A stretch of 44,306 nt of DNA from DATGZH01 sp035297265. GTDB lineage: Bacteria > Actinomycetota > Acidimicrobiia > Acidimicrobiales > RAAP-2. Every line of letters starts with the position of its first letter. The first letter of the stretch is position 1. The position numbers and the translations under genes were made by a program. Shown in pieces: positions 1-7,451 of this stretch. Location of the stretch: positions 1 to 44,306 of the forward strand of contig DATGZH010000048.1 of NCBI GenBank assembly GCA_035297265.1. The letters are read 5' to 3'. Under the pieces are notes generated by a model. It worked only from the letters and a program-made list of their open reading frames with translations, did no database searches and was not told the origin of the DNA.

Positions 1-1001
1 GCTTCCGGGGGCGGCGGGGCGACCTCGGTCTCCGGTTCCTCCGGCTCCGCCGACGCGACGGCCGGCTCCTCGGCCTCGGCGGCCGGCGGCGCCTCCTCGG
101 TCGCCACGTCCTCGGCCGGGGGCTCCGCCGGTTCGGGCTCAGCCGGCTTGAGCGGCTCCTCGGTGCCCGGCCACTCCGTGGCCAAGGGGGCCGAGGGCCA
201 GCCGAGCCCGGTCGCCGGGGCGAACCCGGTGCCCTCCTCACCCATGACCGGGTTCGTCCAACCCGGCGGTGCGCCGCCCCGGTCGGGGCGGTTCGAAGCA
301 CCAGGCAGCCAGCCGGAGCGCCAGTCCGAGGGGAAGAACCCCACATGCACCGCGAAGAGGATGCCGGCAGCGATGCCGAGGTAGAGCACCTCGAGGAGGG
401 AGCGGACGACGGGCGTCCCGCCGCTCGACTGGAAGGTCCCCGGACCGGCCAGTTCGAAGAGGTGGTAGATGACGACGGCCAGGGCCACCACGACGATGAG
501 GATCGTGACGAAGGCCACCGCGGCGGCGTAGGCCTGACCAACCCGGGCCGAGGGCCCGGAGCGCTGATCGGCCCCGGCCACCTGCAAGCCCCGTCGGAGG
601 TGCGGTACGAGCACCGCGATGGCGATGAGCGTGATCAGCCCGCCGGCCACGACCCCCCGCACCACCTCGTCCCCCACGGGATGGATCGTCTTGGTGAAGT
701 GGACCGATCCGGAGCTGCCGCTCACGACGCCGTAGACCACTCCGCCGCCGTGGCCTCCGATGAGCTGGACAAGCGAGTCGACCACGACGACGCTGCCGAA
801 CAGGGCGAGGAAGACCGTCACGAACGAGACACTGAAGAGGTACACGCTGAACGTGCGGCGCCCCGAACGGTCGGGCTCCGCCCGGTTGGCCACGACGACG
901 ATCACGAAGATCGCGACGAGGGCGGCGAGCGCCAGGAAGACGCCGACGGCGATCGCCAGGGCAGCCGGGAGGACGAGGGACGACGGAGACCGCACGGTCA
1001 C
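1..1001 (-). CDS. Integral membrane protein with acidic Pro/Glu/Ala-rich tail (partial)
   Basis: The reading frame runs from a GTG at 1001 off the left edge, so the C-terminus is missing. The visible part has an N-terminal membrane segment (LAIAVGVFLALAALVAIFVI), followed by about four more hydrophobic segments alternating with short charged loops (for example LFSVSFVTVFLALFGSVVVV and GLITLIAIAVLV). A long tail rich in Pro, Glu and Ala begins around residue 240 and continues past the edge. I do not recognise a family; DUF5671-type or generic multi-pass proteins are possibilities. The GTG start was chosen because a TTGACA/GAGAAT promoter ends 6 bases before it, which fits a leaderless message. 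An in-frame GTG at 1067 would lie upstream of that promoter. The gene is divergent from the Erm-like methylase. Confidence 0.7.
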   Translation of the reverse strand, partial: MTVRSPSSLVLPAALAIAVGVFLALAALVAIFVIVVVANRAEPDRSGRRTFSVYLFSVSFVTVFLALFGSVVVVDSLVQLIGGHGGGVVYGVVSGSSGSVHFTKTIHPVGDEVVRGVVAGGLITLIAIAVLVPHLRRGLQVAGADQRSGPSARVGQAYAAAVAFVTILIVVVALAVVIYHLFELAGPGTFQSSGGTPVVRSLLEVLYLGIAAGILFAVHVGFFPSDWRSGWLPGASNRPDRGGAPPGWTNPVMGEEGTGFAPATGLGWPSAPLATEWPGTEEPLKPAEPEPAEPPAEDVATEEAPPAAEAEEPAVASAEPEEPETEVAPPPPE

Positions 1002-1332
1002 CTGCGAATTCTCGATGACGTGAGGGGTCGTGTCAACGATCCCGCGCCGTTGAGCACGAGGCGACACCTCCGCCGTGCTCGGCGGGGCGGTGGAGCCACC
1101 GTCTCGCGGGTGCGTTCGCGAGCTTCGAGGAGAGCTACGGGTAGTGGCTCAACTTCACGCCTCCACGACATTCGGCTGAACGTCGGAAGCCCAGAAGGGC
1201 AGTTTCACGCCTCCTCCTACCGAGGAACCGACGGCTTTCGCATCCCGAACCGAACCCTGGGGGTGCGACATCGCGAACTGAGCCACTACCGAGCTACGCT
1301 CCTCGCCGTGACAGCGTCCATGGTGATGCTCC
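1002..1332. other. Divergent intergenic region, no gene seen
   Basis: This 331-base gap separates the left-edge membrane protein from the Erm-like gene. It holds the minus-strand promoter at 1008-1036. On the plus strand a TACGCT box (1295-1300), of the type seen before other genes here, could serve as a -10 element for the methylase. Open frames crossing it (for example 345-1382 plus and 1155-2306 minus) are low-complexity, Arg/Glu/Asp/Gly-rich translations without family resemblance. Confidence 0.5.
1008..1036 (-). promoter_or_regulatory. Sigma70-type promoter of the left-edge membrane protein gene
   Basis: On the minus strand a perfect TTGACA (1036-1031) is followed by a 17-base spacer and GAGAAT (1013-1008, four of six bases matching TATAAT). 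The GTG start lies 6 bases after the -10 box, so transcription would begin at or next to the start codon. Confidence 0.6.
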
Positions 1333-1875
1333 GTGCCCGCGTACGGGGCACCACGCCACTGGGGGTGGCACCGGCTCGATAGCTCCTGCGCGGCGCGCCT
1401 GGTCGCCGAGGCCGGTATCGGCCCGGGGGACCTCGTGCTCGACATCGGGGCCGGCGACGGCGCGCTCACCGCGCCATTGCTCGTCGCCGGGGCGCGGGTG
1501 ATCGCCATCGAGTTGCATCCCGAACGGGCAAGACGGCTCCGCGAGCGGTTCGCGTCCGACGACGTGGTCGTGGTGCAGACCGACGCCACGGACCTCCGGC
1601 TGCCGAGGCGGCCGTTCTCCGTCGTGGCCAACCCACCGTTCGGCGCGGTGACCGCCGTCCTGCGGCGGCTGCTCGGGCCGGGCAGCCGGCTCGTCCGGGC
1701 CGACCTGGTGCTGCCGCGCCATGAGGTCCGCCGCTGGACGTCAGCCAGCGCGCCCGGCCGGGGCCGCTGGGCCGCGATGTTCGAGGTGGGCGTCGGGCGC
1801 TCGATCCCCGCCGCCGCCTTCCGACCACCCCCGCCGACCGGGGCCGGCACCCTCGTCGTGCGCCGCCGGCGCTGA
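1333..1875 (+). CDS. erm: Erm(37)-like short 23S rRNA adenine N6-methyltransferase
   Basis: This 180-residue SAM-dependent methylase belongs to the Erm/KsgA family. Visible features are the WGWHRLD opening, motif I (VLDIGAGDGAL, SAM binding), the acidic AIELHP that contacts the SAM ribose, DATDLRLP, and the catalytic NPPF motif (N-P-P-F/Y of adenine N6 methylases). Most Erm proteins are about 250-380 residues with a helical C-terminal RNA-binding domain. This one stops after the Rossmann domain, at a length close to mycobacterial Erm(37) (Rv1988, 179 residues), which also starts with a WGWHRL-type segment. The expected reaction is methylation of 23S rRNA near A2058, lowering macrolide/lincosamide binding. 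That is inferred from the family and not shown here. The GTG start is the first available in frame; no Shine-Dalgarno is evident. Confidence 0.8.
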   Translation: MPAYGAPRHWGWHRLDSSCAARLVAEAGIGPGDLVLDIGAGDGALTAPLLVAGARVIAIELHPERARRLRERFASDDVVVVQTDATDLRLPRRPFSVVANPPFGAVTAVLRRLLGPGSRLVRADLVLPRHEVRRWTSASAPGRGRWAAMFEVGVGRSIPAAAFRPPPPTGAGTLVVRRRR

Positions 1876-1910
1876 GGGCGCGCCGTCCGGCCACCCCGGT
1901 GGACCCTCGG

Positions 1911-1916
1911 TAGATT
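1911..1916 (+). promoter_or_regulatory. -10 box of the polyprenyl synthase gene
   Basis: TAGATT lies 6 bases upstream of the GTG at 1923. No Shine-Dalgarno separates them, so a leaderless message is likely. The -35 region does not resemble TTGACA. Confidence 0.45.
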
Positions 1917-1922
1917 GCCCTC

Positions 1923-2738
1923 GTGGACGACGTCACGTTCCTGGCGGACGTCGACCGGCTGCTCGTCGACGCGGTGGCCGACCTCGACGAGGCGGTCGGC
2001 CCGCTCCGACTCCTCGTCGGCTCGGGCTCGAGGCGTCGGGCCCTCCTGCTCCGCAGCCTGGCCGACGGGGCCGGTGACGCCGAAGTGGCGACGGCCGGTG
2101 CGGCGGTCGAACTGCTCCACCTCGGCACGCTCGTCCACGACGACATCGTCGACGGTGCCGACGAGCGCCGTCACCACCCGGCCCTCCACGTGGCCGTCGG
2201 GCTGCCCCGGGCCATCTGGGCCGCCGACGCCCTCTACGCCGCGGCCATCGAACTGGTGGCCCCCGTCGACCCCGACGCAGGACCGCTCCTCACCGGCGCC
2301 CTCCACCGGATCGCCTGCAGCCAGGTGCTCGAGGCGGCCCGGCCGCCGGTCGAGGACTACTGGGTGGTGGTCGACGGCAAGACCGTGGCCCTGTTCGAGG
2401 CGGTCGGGTCGCTGGCCGCGGCCCTGCGCCCGGGCGGGCTACCCGACGGGGTGCAGCGCACGGTCAGTTGGTTCGGCCGGCTCTTCCAGTACGTCGACGA
2501 CCTCCACGACCTGACCGACGACCAGGCGACGCTCGGCAAGCCGGTAGGCCAGGACACGAAGAACCTCCTCCACACCCTGCCGGCGGCCGACCTGGCCGAC
2601 GCCCCCGGCACCGTCGGCCGCCGCCTGGCGGAGCTGCGGCACCGGACCCTCGAGCCGGTGGCCGGCACCGACTTCGAGGTCCTCTTCACCGAGCTCACCG
2701 AGGCGCTGCTCGCCTCGCTGCCGGCCGCCGTCCGATGA
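1923..2738 (+). CDS. Trans-isoprenyl (polyprenyl) diphosphate synthase
   Basis: This E-type prenyltransferase condenses isopentenyl diphosphate with an allylic diphosphate to make linear polyprenyl diphosphates. It carries the first aspartate-rich motif DDIVD (residues 73-77, inside LVHDDIVDGADERR), the GKT lysine/threonine motif (K153-T154) and the second aspartate-rich motif DDLHD (192-196), followed by GKPVGQD. At 271 residues it is shorter than the usual 320-350, with short N- and C-terminal parts, but all metal- and diphosphate-binding motifs are present. Its stop codon overlaps the ATG of uppS, suggesting translational coupling and joint production of lipid or quinone side-chain precursors. 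Chain length cannot be read with confidence from the sequence. Confidence 0.88.
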   Translation: MDDVTFLADVDRLLVDAVADLDEAVGPLRLLVGSGSRRRALLLRSLADGAGDAEVATAGAAVELLHLGTLVHDDIVDGADERRHHPALHVAVGLPRAIWAADALYAAAIELVAPVDPDAGPLLTGALHRIACSQVLEAARPPVEDYWVVVDGKTVALFEAVGSLAAALRPGGLPDGVQRTVSWFGRLFQYVDDLHDLTDDQATLGKPVGQDTKNLLHTLPAADLADAPGTVGRRLAELRHRTLEPVAGTDFEVLFTELTEALLASLPAAVR

Positions 2739-3484
2739 CCGCCGTGGATGCACCCGTCCCCCATCACGTGGCGATCATCATGGACGGCAACGGACGTTGG
2801 GCCCAGAGCCGCGGCCAGCCCCGGACCGAGGGCCACCGCCAGGGTGAGGAGCGCCTGGCCGAGACGGTGCGGACCGCCGACGACCTCGGCATCAGCTGGC
2901 TCACCGTCTACGGGTTCTCCACCGAGAACTGGCGGCGTCCGAAGCTCGAGGTCGACTTCATCCTCGGCCTCCACAAGAACATCTTCGGGCGGCGGGAGGA
3001 GATGCACGAGAACAACGTCCGCATCCGCTGGATCGGGCGACCCGACCCGAAGGTCTCCCGGGTCCCGCGCCTGGTGCGCCGGGAGATCGACAAGTCGGTG
3101 GCGCTGACCAGGGACAACACCGGGCTCACCTTCACCGTGGCCTTCGACTACGGGGGCCGGGAGGAGCTGGTGCACGCCGCCCGGGGGCTCCTCGGGGACG
3201 GCGACTGCCCGGTGACCGATCGGGACATCGAGCGGCACCTCTACGCGCCCGACCTGCCCCGGGTGGACCTGCTCATCCGTTCCTCAGGCGAGTACCGGCT
3301 GTCGAACTTCCTGCTCTGGCAGGTGCCCGGGGCCCTCTTCTACGTCACCCCCACCTACTGGCCCGACTTCGGCCGGTCGGAGCTGGAGGCCGCCGTCGAC
3401 TGGTGGCACCAGGCCATCGTCCCTGGTGACCGCACCATGAACGGGGGAGAACCGGACGGCAACCAGGAGGCGACGGCGGGGTGA
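2735..3484 (+). CDS. uppS: Cis-prenyltransferase (undecaprenyl/decaprenyl diphosphate synthase)
   Basis: This 249-residue cytosolic or membrane-associated enzyme adds isopentenyl units in Z configuration to make the polyprenyl diphosphate carrier for cell-wall glycans. Signature motifs are HVAIIMDGNGRWA (catalytic D17), YGFSTENWRRP, and IRSSGEYRLSNFLLWQ (182-196), the diphosphate-binding arginine/serine block of the family. The length matches the family. ATG 2735 overlaps the TGA of the upstream synthase in an ATGA arrangement. In mycobacteria two such enzymes act in series; whether this one makes short or long chains is not clear from motifs alone. The last 20 residues are low-complexity and probably disordered. 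Confidence 0.93.
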   Translation: MTAVDAPVPHHVAIIMDGNGRWAQSRGQPRTEGHRQGEERLAETVRTADDLGISWLTVYGFSTENWRRPKLEVDFILGLHKNIFGRREEMHENNVRIRWIGRPDPKVSRVPRLVRREIDKSVALTRDNTGLTFTVAFDYGGREELVHAARGLLGDGDCPVTDRDIERHLYAPDLPRVDLLIRSSGEYRLSNFLLWQVPGALFYVTPTYWPDFGRSELEAAVDWWHQAIVPGDRTMNGGEPDGNQEATAG

Positions 3485-3575
3485 AAGGTCCCCTTGCGCC
3501 TTGTGCCCGGGCCGCCGGACTGTAACCATGGAAGGGGCCCAGCCCTCCCGGAGCGCCTATTCCCATGGTGGTGCG

Positions 3576-4409
3576 ATGACCCCGACGAAAACCCTTCGTG
3601 TGACGTTGGCCGCGGTCGCGGCCACCGCCCTCGGCGCGGTGGGCGGGCTGGTCGTGGCCACTCCGGCCGGGGCCCTCGGGGGCACGGTCCCCACGCAGAC
3701 CACCGTGGTCCCATCGGCCAACCCTTCGGTCACCGGTCAGGCGGTCACGTTCACCGCCAACGTGGCCGAGTCCGACGGCGGCAACGTGGGCACGCCGACG
3801 GGCACGGTCGAGTTCAGCGTGGTGAGCGCCGCCGGCAAGATGCGCAACTGCCACGGCGGCGACATCTTCAAGCTGCAGAACGGCTCTGCCACGTGCAGCG
3901 TCGACTTCGGTCTCTTCGGGCGGGGCGCCCCCTACCACGTGACCGCGGTCTACAGCGGTGACGTGACCTTCGTCGGGAGCACCTCCTCGCCGGTCCTCCA
4001 GGGCGCCTCGCCGGCACCGTCGGTGACCCACGTGACCTCGAAGCACCTCTCGGTCGTCGAGGGCAAGCCAGCCAAGGTCGTGGTGAAGGTGGCCGGCAAC
4101 CCGCCGGTCAAGGTCAAGCGGACTGGCGTCGTGGTCATCACGATCACCGGGAGTGACCACTCGGTCGTCCACTGCGAGGGCACGGACAACCCCGCGCTCG
4201 CCCACAGCGGCGGAGCCCGCTGCAAGATCGCCGCCGGCGATCTCAAGGTCTCGGCGTCGCCGTACACGGTGCAGGTGCAGTACTCGGGCGACGTCGACTA
4301 CCTGCCCAGCTCGGGATCGTTGACCATCATGGTCAACCCCGCGCCGCCGGCCCTCATCATCCCGGGGTCGAGGTCGAAGCACCACCTCTTCAAGCTGCGG
4401 GGCGTCTGA
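3576..4409 (+). CDS. Secreted protein with two Ig-like (Big_3-type) domains
   Basis: This 277-residue protein begins with a signal peptide (short basic MTPTKTLR, then a hydrophobic Ala/Val/Gly core and a likely cleavage site after TPAGA). Two beta-sandwich repeats of the bacterial Ig-like type follow, roughly residues 40-145 and 150-260. Each carries the typical sequence style: an opening like VTGQAVTFTANV, GTVEFSV, a middle Cys, and an ending such as YHVTAVYSGDVTF or YTVQVQYSGDVDY. Such domains are found in cell-surface or adhesive proteins; the ligand is unknown. ATG 3576 was chosen because it places the signal peptide at the N-terminus; in-frame starts at 3501 and 3528 would bury it. No anchoring motif is seen, and the C-terminus is basic (KHHLFKLRGV). 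Confidence 0.8.
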   Translation: MTPTKTLRVTLAAVAATALGAVGGLVVATPAGALGGTVPTQTTVVPSANPSVTGQAVTFTANVAESDGGNVGTPTGTVEFSVVSAAGKMRNCHGGDIFKLQNGSATCSVDFGLFGRGAPYHVTAVYSGDVTFVGSTSSPVLQGASPAPSVTHVTSKHLSVVEGKPAKVVVKVAGNPPVKVKRTGVVVITITGSDHSVVHCEGTDNPALAHSGGARCKIAAGDLKVSASPYTVQVQYSGDVDYLPSSGSLTIMVNPAPPALIIPGSRSKHHLFKLRGV

Positions 4410-4510
4410 GTCTGAGCACACCGGCGGCCGGGCCGCGAGCCGCGGCACGGTAGACCTCCTTCTGAAGCACCCGAGCGGCGCCAGCGCGTCGATGCGAAGG
4501 AGGAGGGACC

Positions 4511-4945
4511 ATGGCCGATCTCGATCTCGTCCGCCGGGCCGCGGGCGACCATCTCGCGGTGGTCGCCACCTCCCGACCCGACGGCTCCGTCCAGGCCTCG
4601 CTCGTGAGCGCCGGCCTGTTCGACGACCCGACGTCCGGTCAGGCGTGCGTGGCCTTCGTGGCCATCGGCGGGGCCCACAAGCTCGCCCTCATGCGCCGGA
4701 GCGGCCGGGCCACCGCCGTCTTTCGGGACGGCTTCCGCTGGGCGGCGGTGGAAGGTCCAGCCCGCATCGCCGGACCCGACGACCCGGCCCCGGGTCTCAC
4801 TGACGACCTGCCCGCCCTGTTGCGGGCGATCTTCGTCGCGGCCGGCGGCAGCCACGAGGACTGGGACGAATTCGACCGGGTGATGGCCGAAGAGCGCCGG
4901 GCGGCCGTCCTCATCACTCCCGAGCGGATCACGGGGAACGGCTGA
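4511..4945 (+). CDS. Pyridoxamine-5'-phosphate-oxidase-like (PPOX class) protein
   Basis: This 144-residue protein has the split-barrel pattern of PPOX/F420-dependent flavoproteins. It opens with LAVVATSRPDGSVQASLVSAG (beta strands 1-3), then ACVAFVAIGGAHKLALMRRSGRATAVF, where the K-L-x-x-x-R element matches cofactor-phosphate contacts, and closes with ITPERITG. Actinobacterial relatives (TIGR03618-like) often use F420 rather than FMN, but the cofactor cannot be settled here. A strong GAAGGAGGAGG ribosome-binding site precedes ATG 4511. The gene stands alone with its own upstream region; the substrate is unknown. Confidence 0.75.
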   Translation: MADLDLVRRAAGDHLAVVATSRPDGSVQASLVSAGLFDDPTSGQACVAFVAIGGAHKLALMRRSGRATAVFRDGFRWAAVEGPARIAGPDDPAPGLTDDLPALLRAIFVAAGGSHEDWDEFDRVMAEERRAAVLITPERITGNG

Positions 4946-5012
4946 GCCTCCGTTCGGGGTGCACCGTCGGGCTGGCGCAGGTACGGTGCGCGGCAGAGCG
5001 AGGAGGTGCGCC

Positions 5013-6104
5013 ATGACCGACCATGGCACCTCGACCCCGGTCGTCGACGCCGACGGCCATGTCCTCGAGCAGCTGGAGCTCGACGCCGACCTGCGGGCGG
5101 AGTACCTCACCCGGATCGTCGGCGAGGGCGTGTCGCTGGTGACGCCGGCGCCCGGCGACGACCCGTACCCGGCCGAGGACAGCCACGCCGAGGTGATGAA
5201 CCGGCCGGGCGCCTACGAGCCCGAGGCCCGGCTCAAGGACATGGACGTCGAAGGCATCGACGTGGCCGTGCTCTACCCGACGACACCGGGCCTCGGCTTC
5301 GTCCCCGACGCCGAACGCCACGGGCGGATGTGCCGGGCCTACAACGACTGGCTCCACGAGTTCTGCTCGGCCGAGCCGAGCCGGCTCGTCGGGGTGGGCC
5401 TCGTGCCGCTCCAGGACCCGGCGGCCGCGGTGAAGGAGATGGAGCGGGCCGTCGGGCAGCTGGGTTTCAAGGCCGTCATGATCCGACCGGCCCCCTACAT
5501 CGGGCGCAAGAAGTTCAACGACCCGGTCTACGACCCGTTCTGGGACGCGGCGGAGGCCCTCGGCTGCCCGGTCGGCGTGCACCCGTTCTCCTTCCCCGAC
5601 ATGCCCAACACCGTCTCGCTCCTCGGCCTCGACGAGGACTCCGAGGGCAACCCGAGCAAGGGGCTGACGCTGAAGCAGGGCCTCGGGAACGCCCTGGACG
5701 TCATGGTGGCCATGGGCTGGTTCGTGGCGGGCGGCATCTGCGAGCGCTACCCCCGGCTCGTGGTGGCCTTCCTCGAGGGCTCGGGCGGCTGGTGCGCCCC
5801 GATGCTCGAGCGCTTCGACCACCATCTCCACGTCTTCGGCAGCCGCTACCAGTCGACCCCGCCCTCGGAGGTGTTCCGCCGGCAGTGCTACATAAGCTTC
5901 GACCCGGACGAGGAGGCCCTGGCCTATACGGCCAACAGCCGCTATGTCGGGGCTGACCGGATCATCTGGGCCTCGGACTACCCGCACCCCGACGCCAAGA
6001 TCCCGGGCGTCGTCGAAGAGCTCCGCGAGGCCACCGAGTCGCTCGACGACGAGCAGCGCCAGCTCGTCATGGGCGGCAACGCCATGCGCCTCTATCAGCT
6101 GTGA
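5013..6104 (+). CDS. Amidohydrolase-2 (ACMSD-like) family metal-dependent hydrolase/decarboxylase
   Basis: This 363-residue TIM-barrel enzyme is of the amidohydrolase-2 family (PF04909), which contains hydrolases and non-oxidative decarboxylases of aromatic acids. Metal-site elements visible are VDADGH (D12-D14-H16; H-x-H is altered to D-x-H at the first site, as is common in this actinobacterial subgroup), GVHPFSF with the metal His, a later FLEGSGGW segment, and WASDYPHPD with the catalytic Asp near the end. GGNAMRLY forms the family's C-terminal signature. ATG 5013 follows AGGAGG by six bases; an upstream in-frame start at 4959 has no such site. An SDR gene follows 43 bases downstream, so the two may form a small catabolic operon. 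The substrate is not known. Confidence 0.85.
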   Translation: MTDHGTSTPVVDADGHVLEQLELDADLRAEYLTRIVGEGVSLVTPAPGDDPYPAEDSHAEVMNRPGAYEPEARLKDMDVEGIDVAVLYPTTPGLGFVPDAERHGRMCRAYNDWLHEFCSAEPSRLVGVGLVPLQDPAAAVKEMERAVGQLGFKAVMIRPAPYIGRKKFNDPVYDPFWDAAEALGCPVGVHPFSFPDMPNTVSLLGLDEDSEGNPSKGLTLKQGLGNALDVMVAMGWFVAGGICERYPRLVVAFLEGSGGWCAPMLERFDHHLHVFGSRYQSTPPSEVFRRQCYISFDPDEEALAYTANSRYVGADRIIWASDYPHPDAKIPGVVEELREATESLDDEQRQLVMGGNAMRLYQL

Positions 6105-6147
6105 GACGCGACGAGCCGCTCACGAACGCAACTTCGAGGAGGCAGCT

Positions 6148-6990
6148 GTGCCGGTGAGGACGAAGCGGCCGCCGCGTCGGTACGACGGCGAGGTCGCGGT
6201 GGTAACCGGTGCCTCATCGGGCATCGGGCACCAGGTCGCCATGGACCTGGCGGTCCGCGGGGCGACGGTGATCGGCCTGGCCCGTCGGGCCGATCTGCTG
6301 GACCACCTGGCCGAGCAGCTGCGCGAGCACGCACCGAAGAGTTCGACCGTGGTCTGCGACGTGGCCGACCAGGAGGAGTACCGACGGTGCCTCGGTCAGG
6401 TCGAGACCGACCACGGCCGCATCGACATCCTCATCAACAACGCCGGGGTGAACCGCCTCGTCCAGGCCCGCCAGGGTGCGCTCGAGGTGGTGCGGGAGCT
6501 CTTCGAGGTGAACTTCTTCGCCGCGGTGGCCGGCACGTTCACGGTGGCGCCGGGGATGGTGCTGCGCAAGCGGGGCATCATCGTGAACGTCTCTTCGGAC
6601 TCCGCCCGGGCGCCGGAGCCCGGGAACTCGGGCTACGCCGCCTCGAAGGCCGCGCTGTCGGCGTTCACCGAGTCGGTCGCCCACGAGCTCGCCCCGCTGG
6701 GCGTCCGTGTGCACGTGCTCTACCCGGCCTGGGTGCCGACGGCGATGGGGCTGTCGGGACACGAGGAGGGCGGCTCGCTCCCGCCCAAGGCGGTACGCCG
6801 GACGGCCGAGCAGGTGTCCGAGCTACTGCTCGAGCGGATGGGGCGCGAACGCATCGAGATCAACGCGGCCCTGCTCCCCCTCCTCGCCCCCATCGGCCGC
6901 ACCATCGCGCCCGTCCCCTACCAGCGGGCGATGCGGCGGATGGCGACGACGCCGGAGACGCCGACCGAGACGCCGACGGACAGGGGCTGA
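6148..6990 (+). CDS. Short-chain dehydrogenase/reductase (SDR)
   Basis: This classical SDR has 280 residues. The NAD(P)-binding TGASSGIG lies at residues 20-27. NNAGVN follows at the structural Asn turn, then the catalytic Ser in NVSSDS and the YAASK motif with catalytic Tyr and Lys. After the fingerprint, VLYPAWVPTAMG replaces the usual PG-x-[VI]-x-T lid. The Arg residues in GLARRAD after the second strand suggest NADP(H) preference, though this is only an inference. GTG 6148 is preceded by GAGGAGG (6136-6142); a much longer frame beginning at 5944 inside the previous gene is not used. The C-terminal tail (TPETPTETPTDRG) is low-complexity. It probably shares a transcript with the amidohydrolase. 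Confidence 0.88.
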   Translation: MPVRTKRPPRRYDGEVAVVTGASSGIGHQVAMDLAVRGATVIGLARRADLLDHLAEQLREHAPKSSTVVCDVADQEEYRRCLGQVETDHGRIDILINNAGVNRLVQARQGALEVVRELFEVNFFAAVAGTFTVAPGMVLRKRGIIVNVSSDSARAPEPGNSGYAASKAALSAFTESVAHELAPLGVRVHVLYPAWVPTAMGLSGHEEGGSLPPKAVRRTAEQVSELLLERMGRERIEINAALLPLLAPIGRTIAPVPYQRAMRRMATTPETPTETPTDRG

Positions 6991-6999
6991 ACGCCGGCC

Positions 7000-7374
7000 T
7001 CAGGTGATGGCCGGCGGCAGAGTGGCGTGGCGCTCGAGGTCGGCCAGGCTGACCCACTCGAGGGTGCGGATGTGCGTGGCCGCGAGGACCACCCCGGGCG
7101 CCATCCCGGCGTCGAGCGCCTCCTGCCAGCGGACGGCGCAGAGACACCAGCGGTCCCCCGCCTCGAGGCCGCCGAACCCGATCTCGGGATGGGGGGTGCT
7201 GAGGTCGTTGCCGGCCTGCTTCGAGAACTCGAGGAAGGCCGCGGTGGCGACGACGCACACGGTGTGCACCCCGAGGTCCTCCGGCCCGGTGTTGCAGCAG
7301 CCGTCACGGTAGAAGCCCGTCAAGGGGTCCATCGAGCAAGGCTCGAGCTCGCCACCGAGCACGTTCTTGGCCAC
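7000..7374 (-). CDS. DUF2237 family protein
   Basis: This small protein, 124 residues from the chosen start, is strongly conserved in the DUF2237 pattern: KNVLGGELEPCS, DPLTGFYRDGCCNTGPED, NDLSTPHPEIGF, GDRWCLCA and VVLAATH. The several conserved Cys and Asp residues hint at metal or redox chemistry, but no function is established for the family. GTG 7374 places the start right before the conserved KNVLGG; a longer form from GTG 7437 would add 21 unconserved residues and reach into the promoter of the divergent gene at 7452. It converges with the SDR gene. Confidence 0.85.
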   Translation of the reverse strand: MAKNVLGGELEPCSMDPLTGFYRDGCCNTGPEDLGVHTVCVVATAAFLEFSKQAGNDLSTPHPEIGFGGLEAGDRWCLCAVRWQEALDAGMAPGVVLAATHIRTLEWVSLADLERHATLPPAIT

Positions 7375-7438
7375 GGCGACATTCCAGCACGGGCCTCTCG
7401 GAGCGAGCCAGGCCGCCGGTCGGGCCGCCTCGAACACC

Positions 7439-7444
7439 TACGCT
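7439..7444 (+). promoter_or_regulatory. -10 box of the nucleotidyltransferase-fold gene
   Basis: TACGCT lies exactly 7 bases before ATG 7452, leaving no room for a Shine-Dalgarno, so the message is probably leaderless. The same hexamer recurs before 1333, 8185, 12149 and 39665. Confidence 0.45.
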
Positions 7445-7451
7445 GGATCCG

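Noticed and set aside
345..1382. 345-residue plus-strand frame over the left-edge gene
   Set aside because: It is rich in Arg, Glu, Asp and Gly and contradicts the membrane protein and TTGACA promoter on the other strand.
4421..4436. GCGG/CCGC hairpin after the Ig-like protein gene
   Set aside because: The stem is only 4 bases with a GC-rich loop; in such DNA this is not distinguishable from chance.
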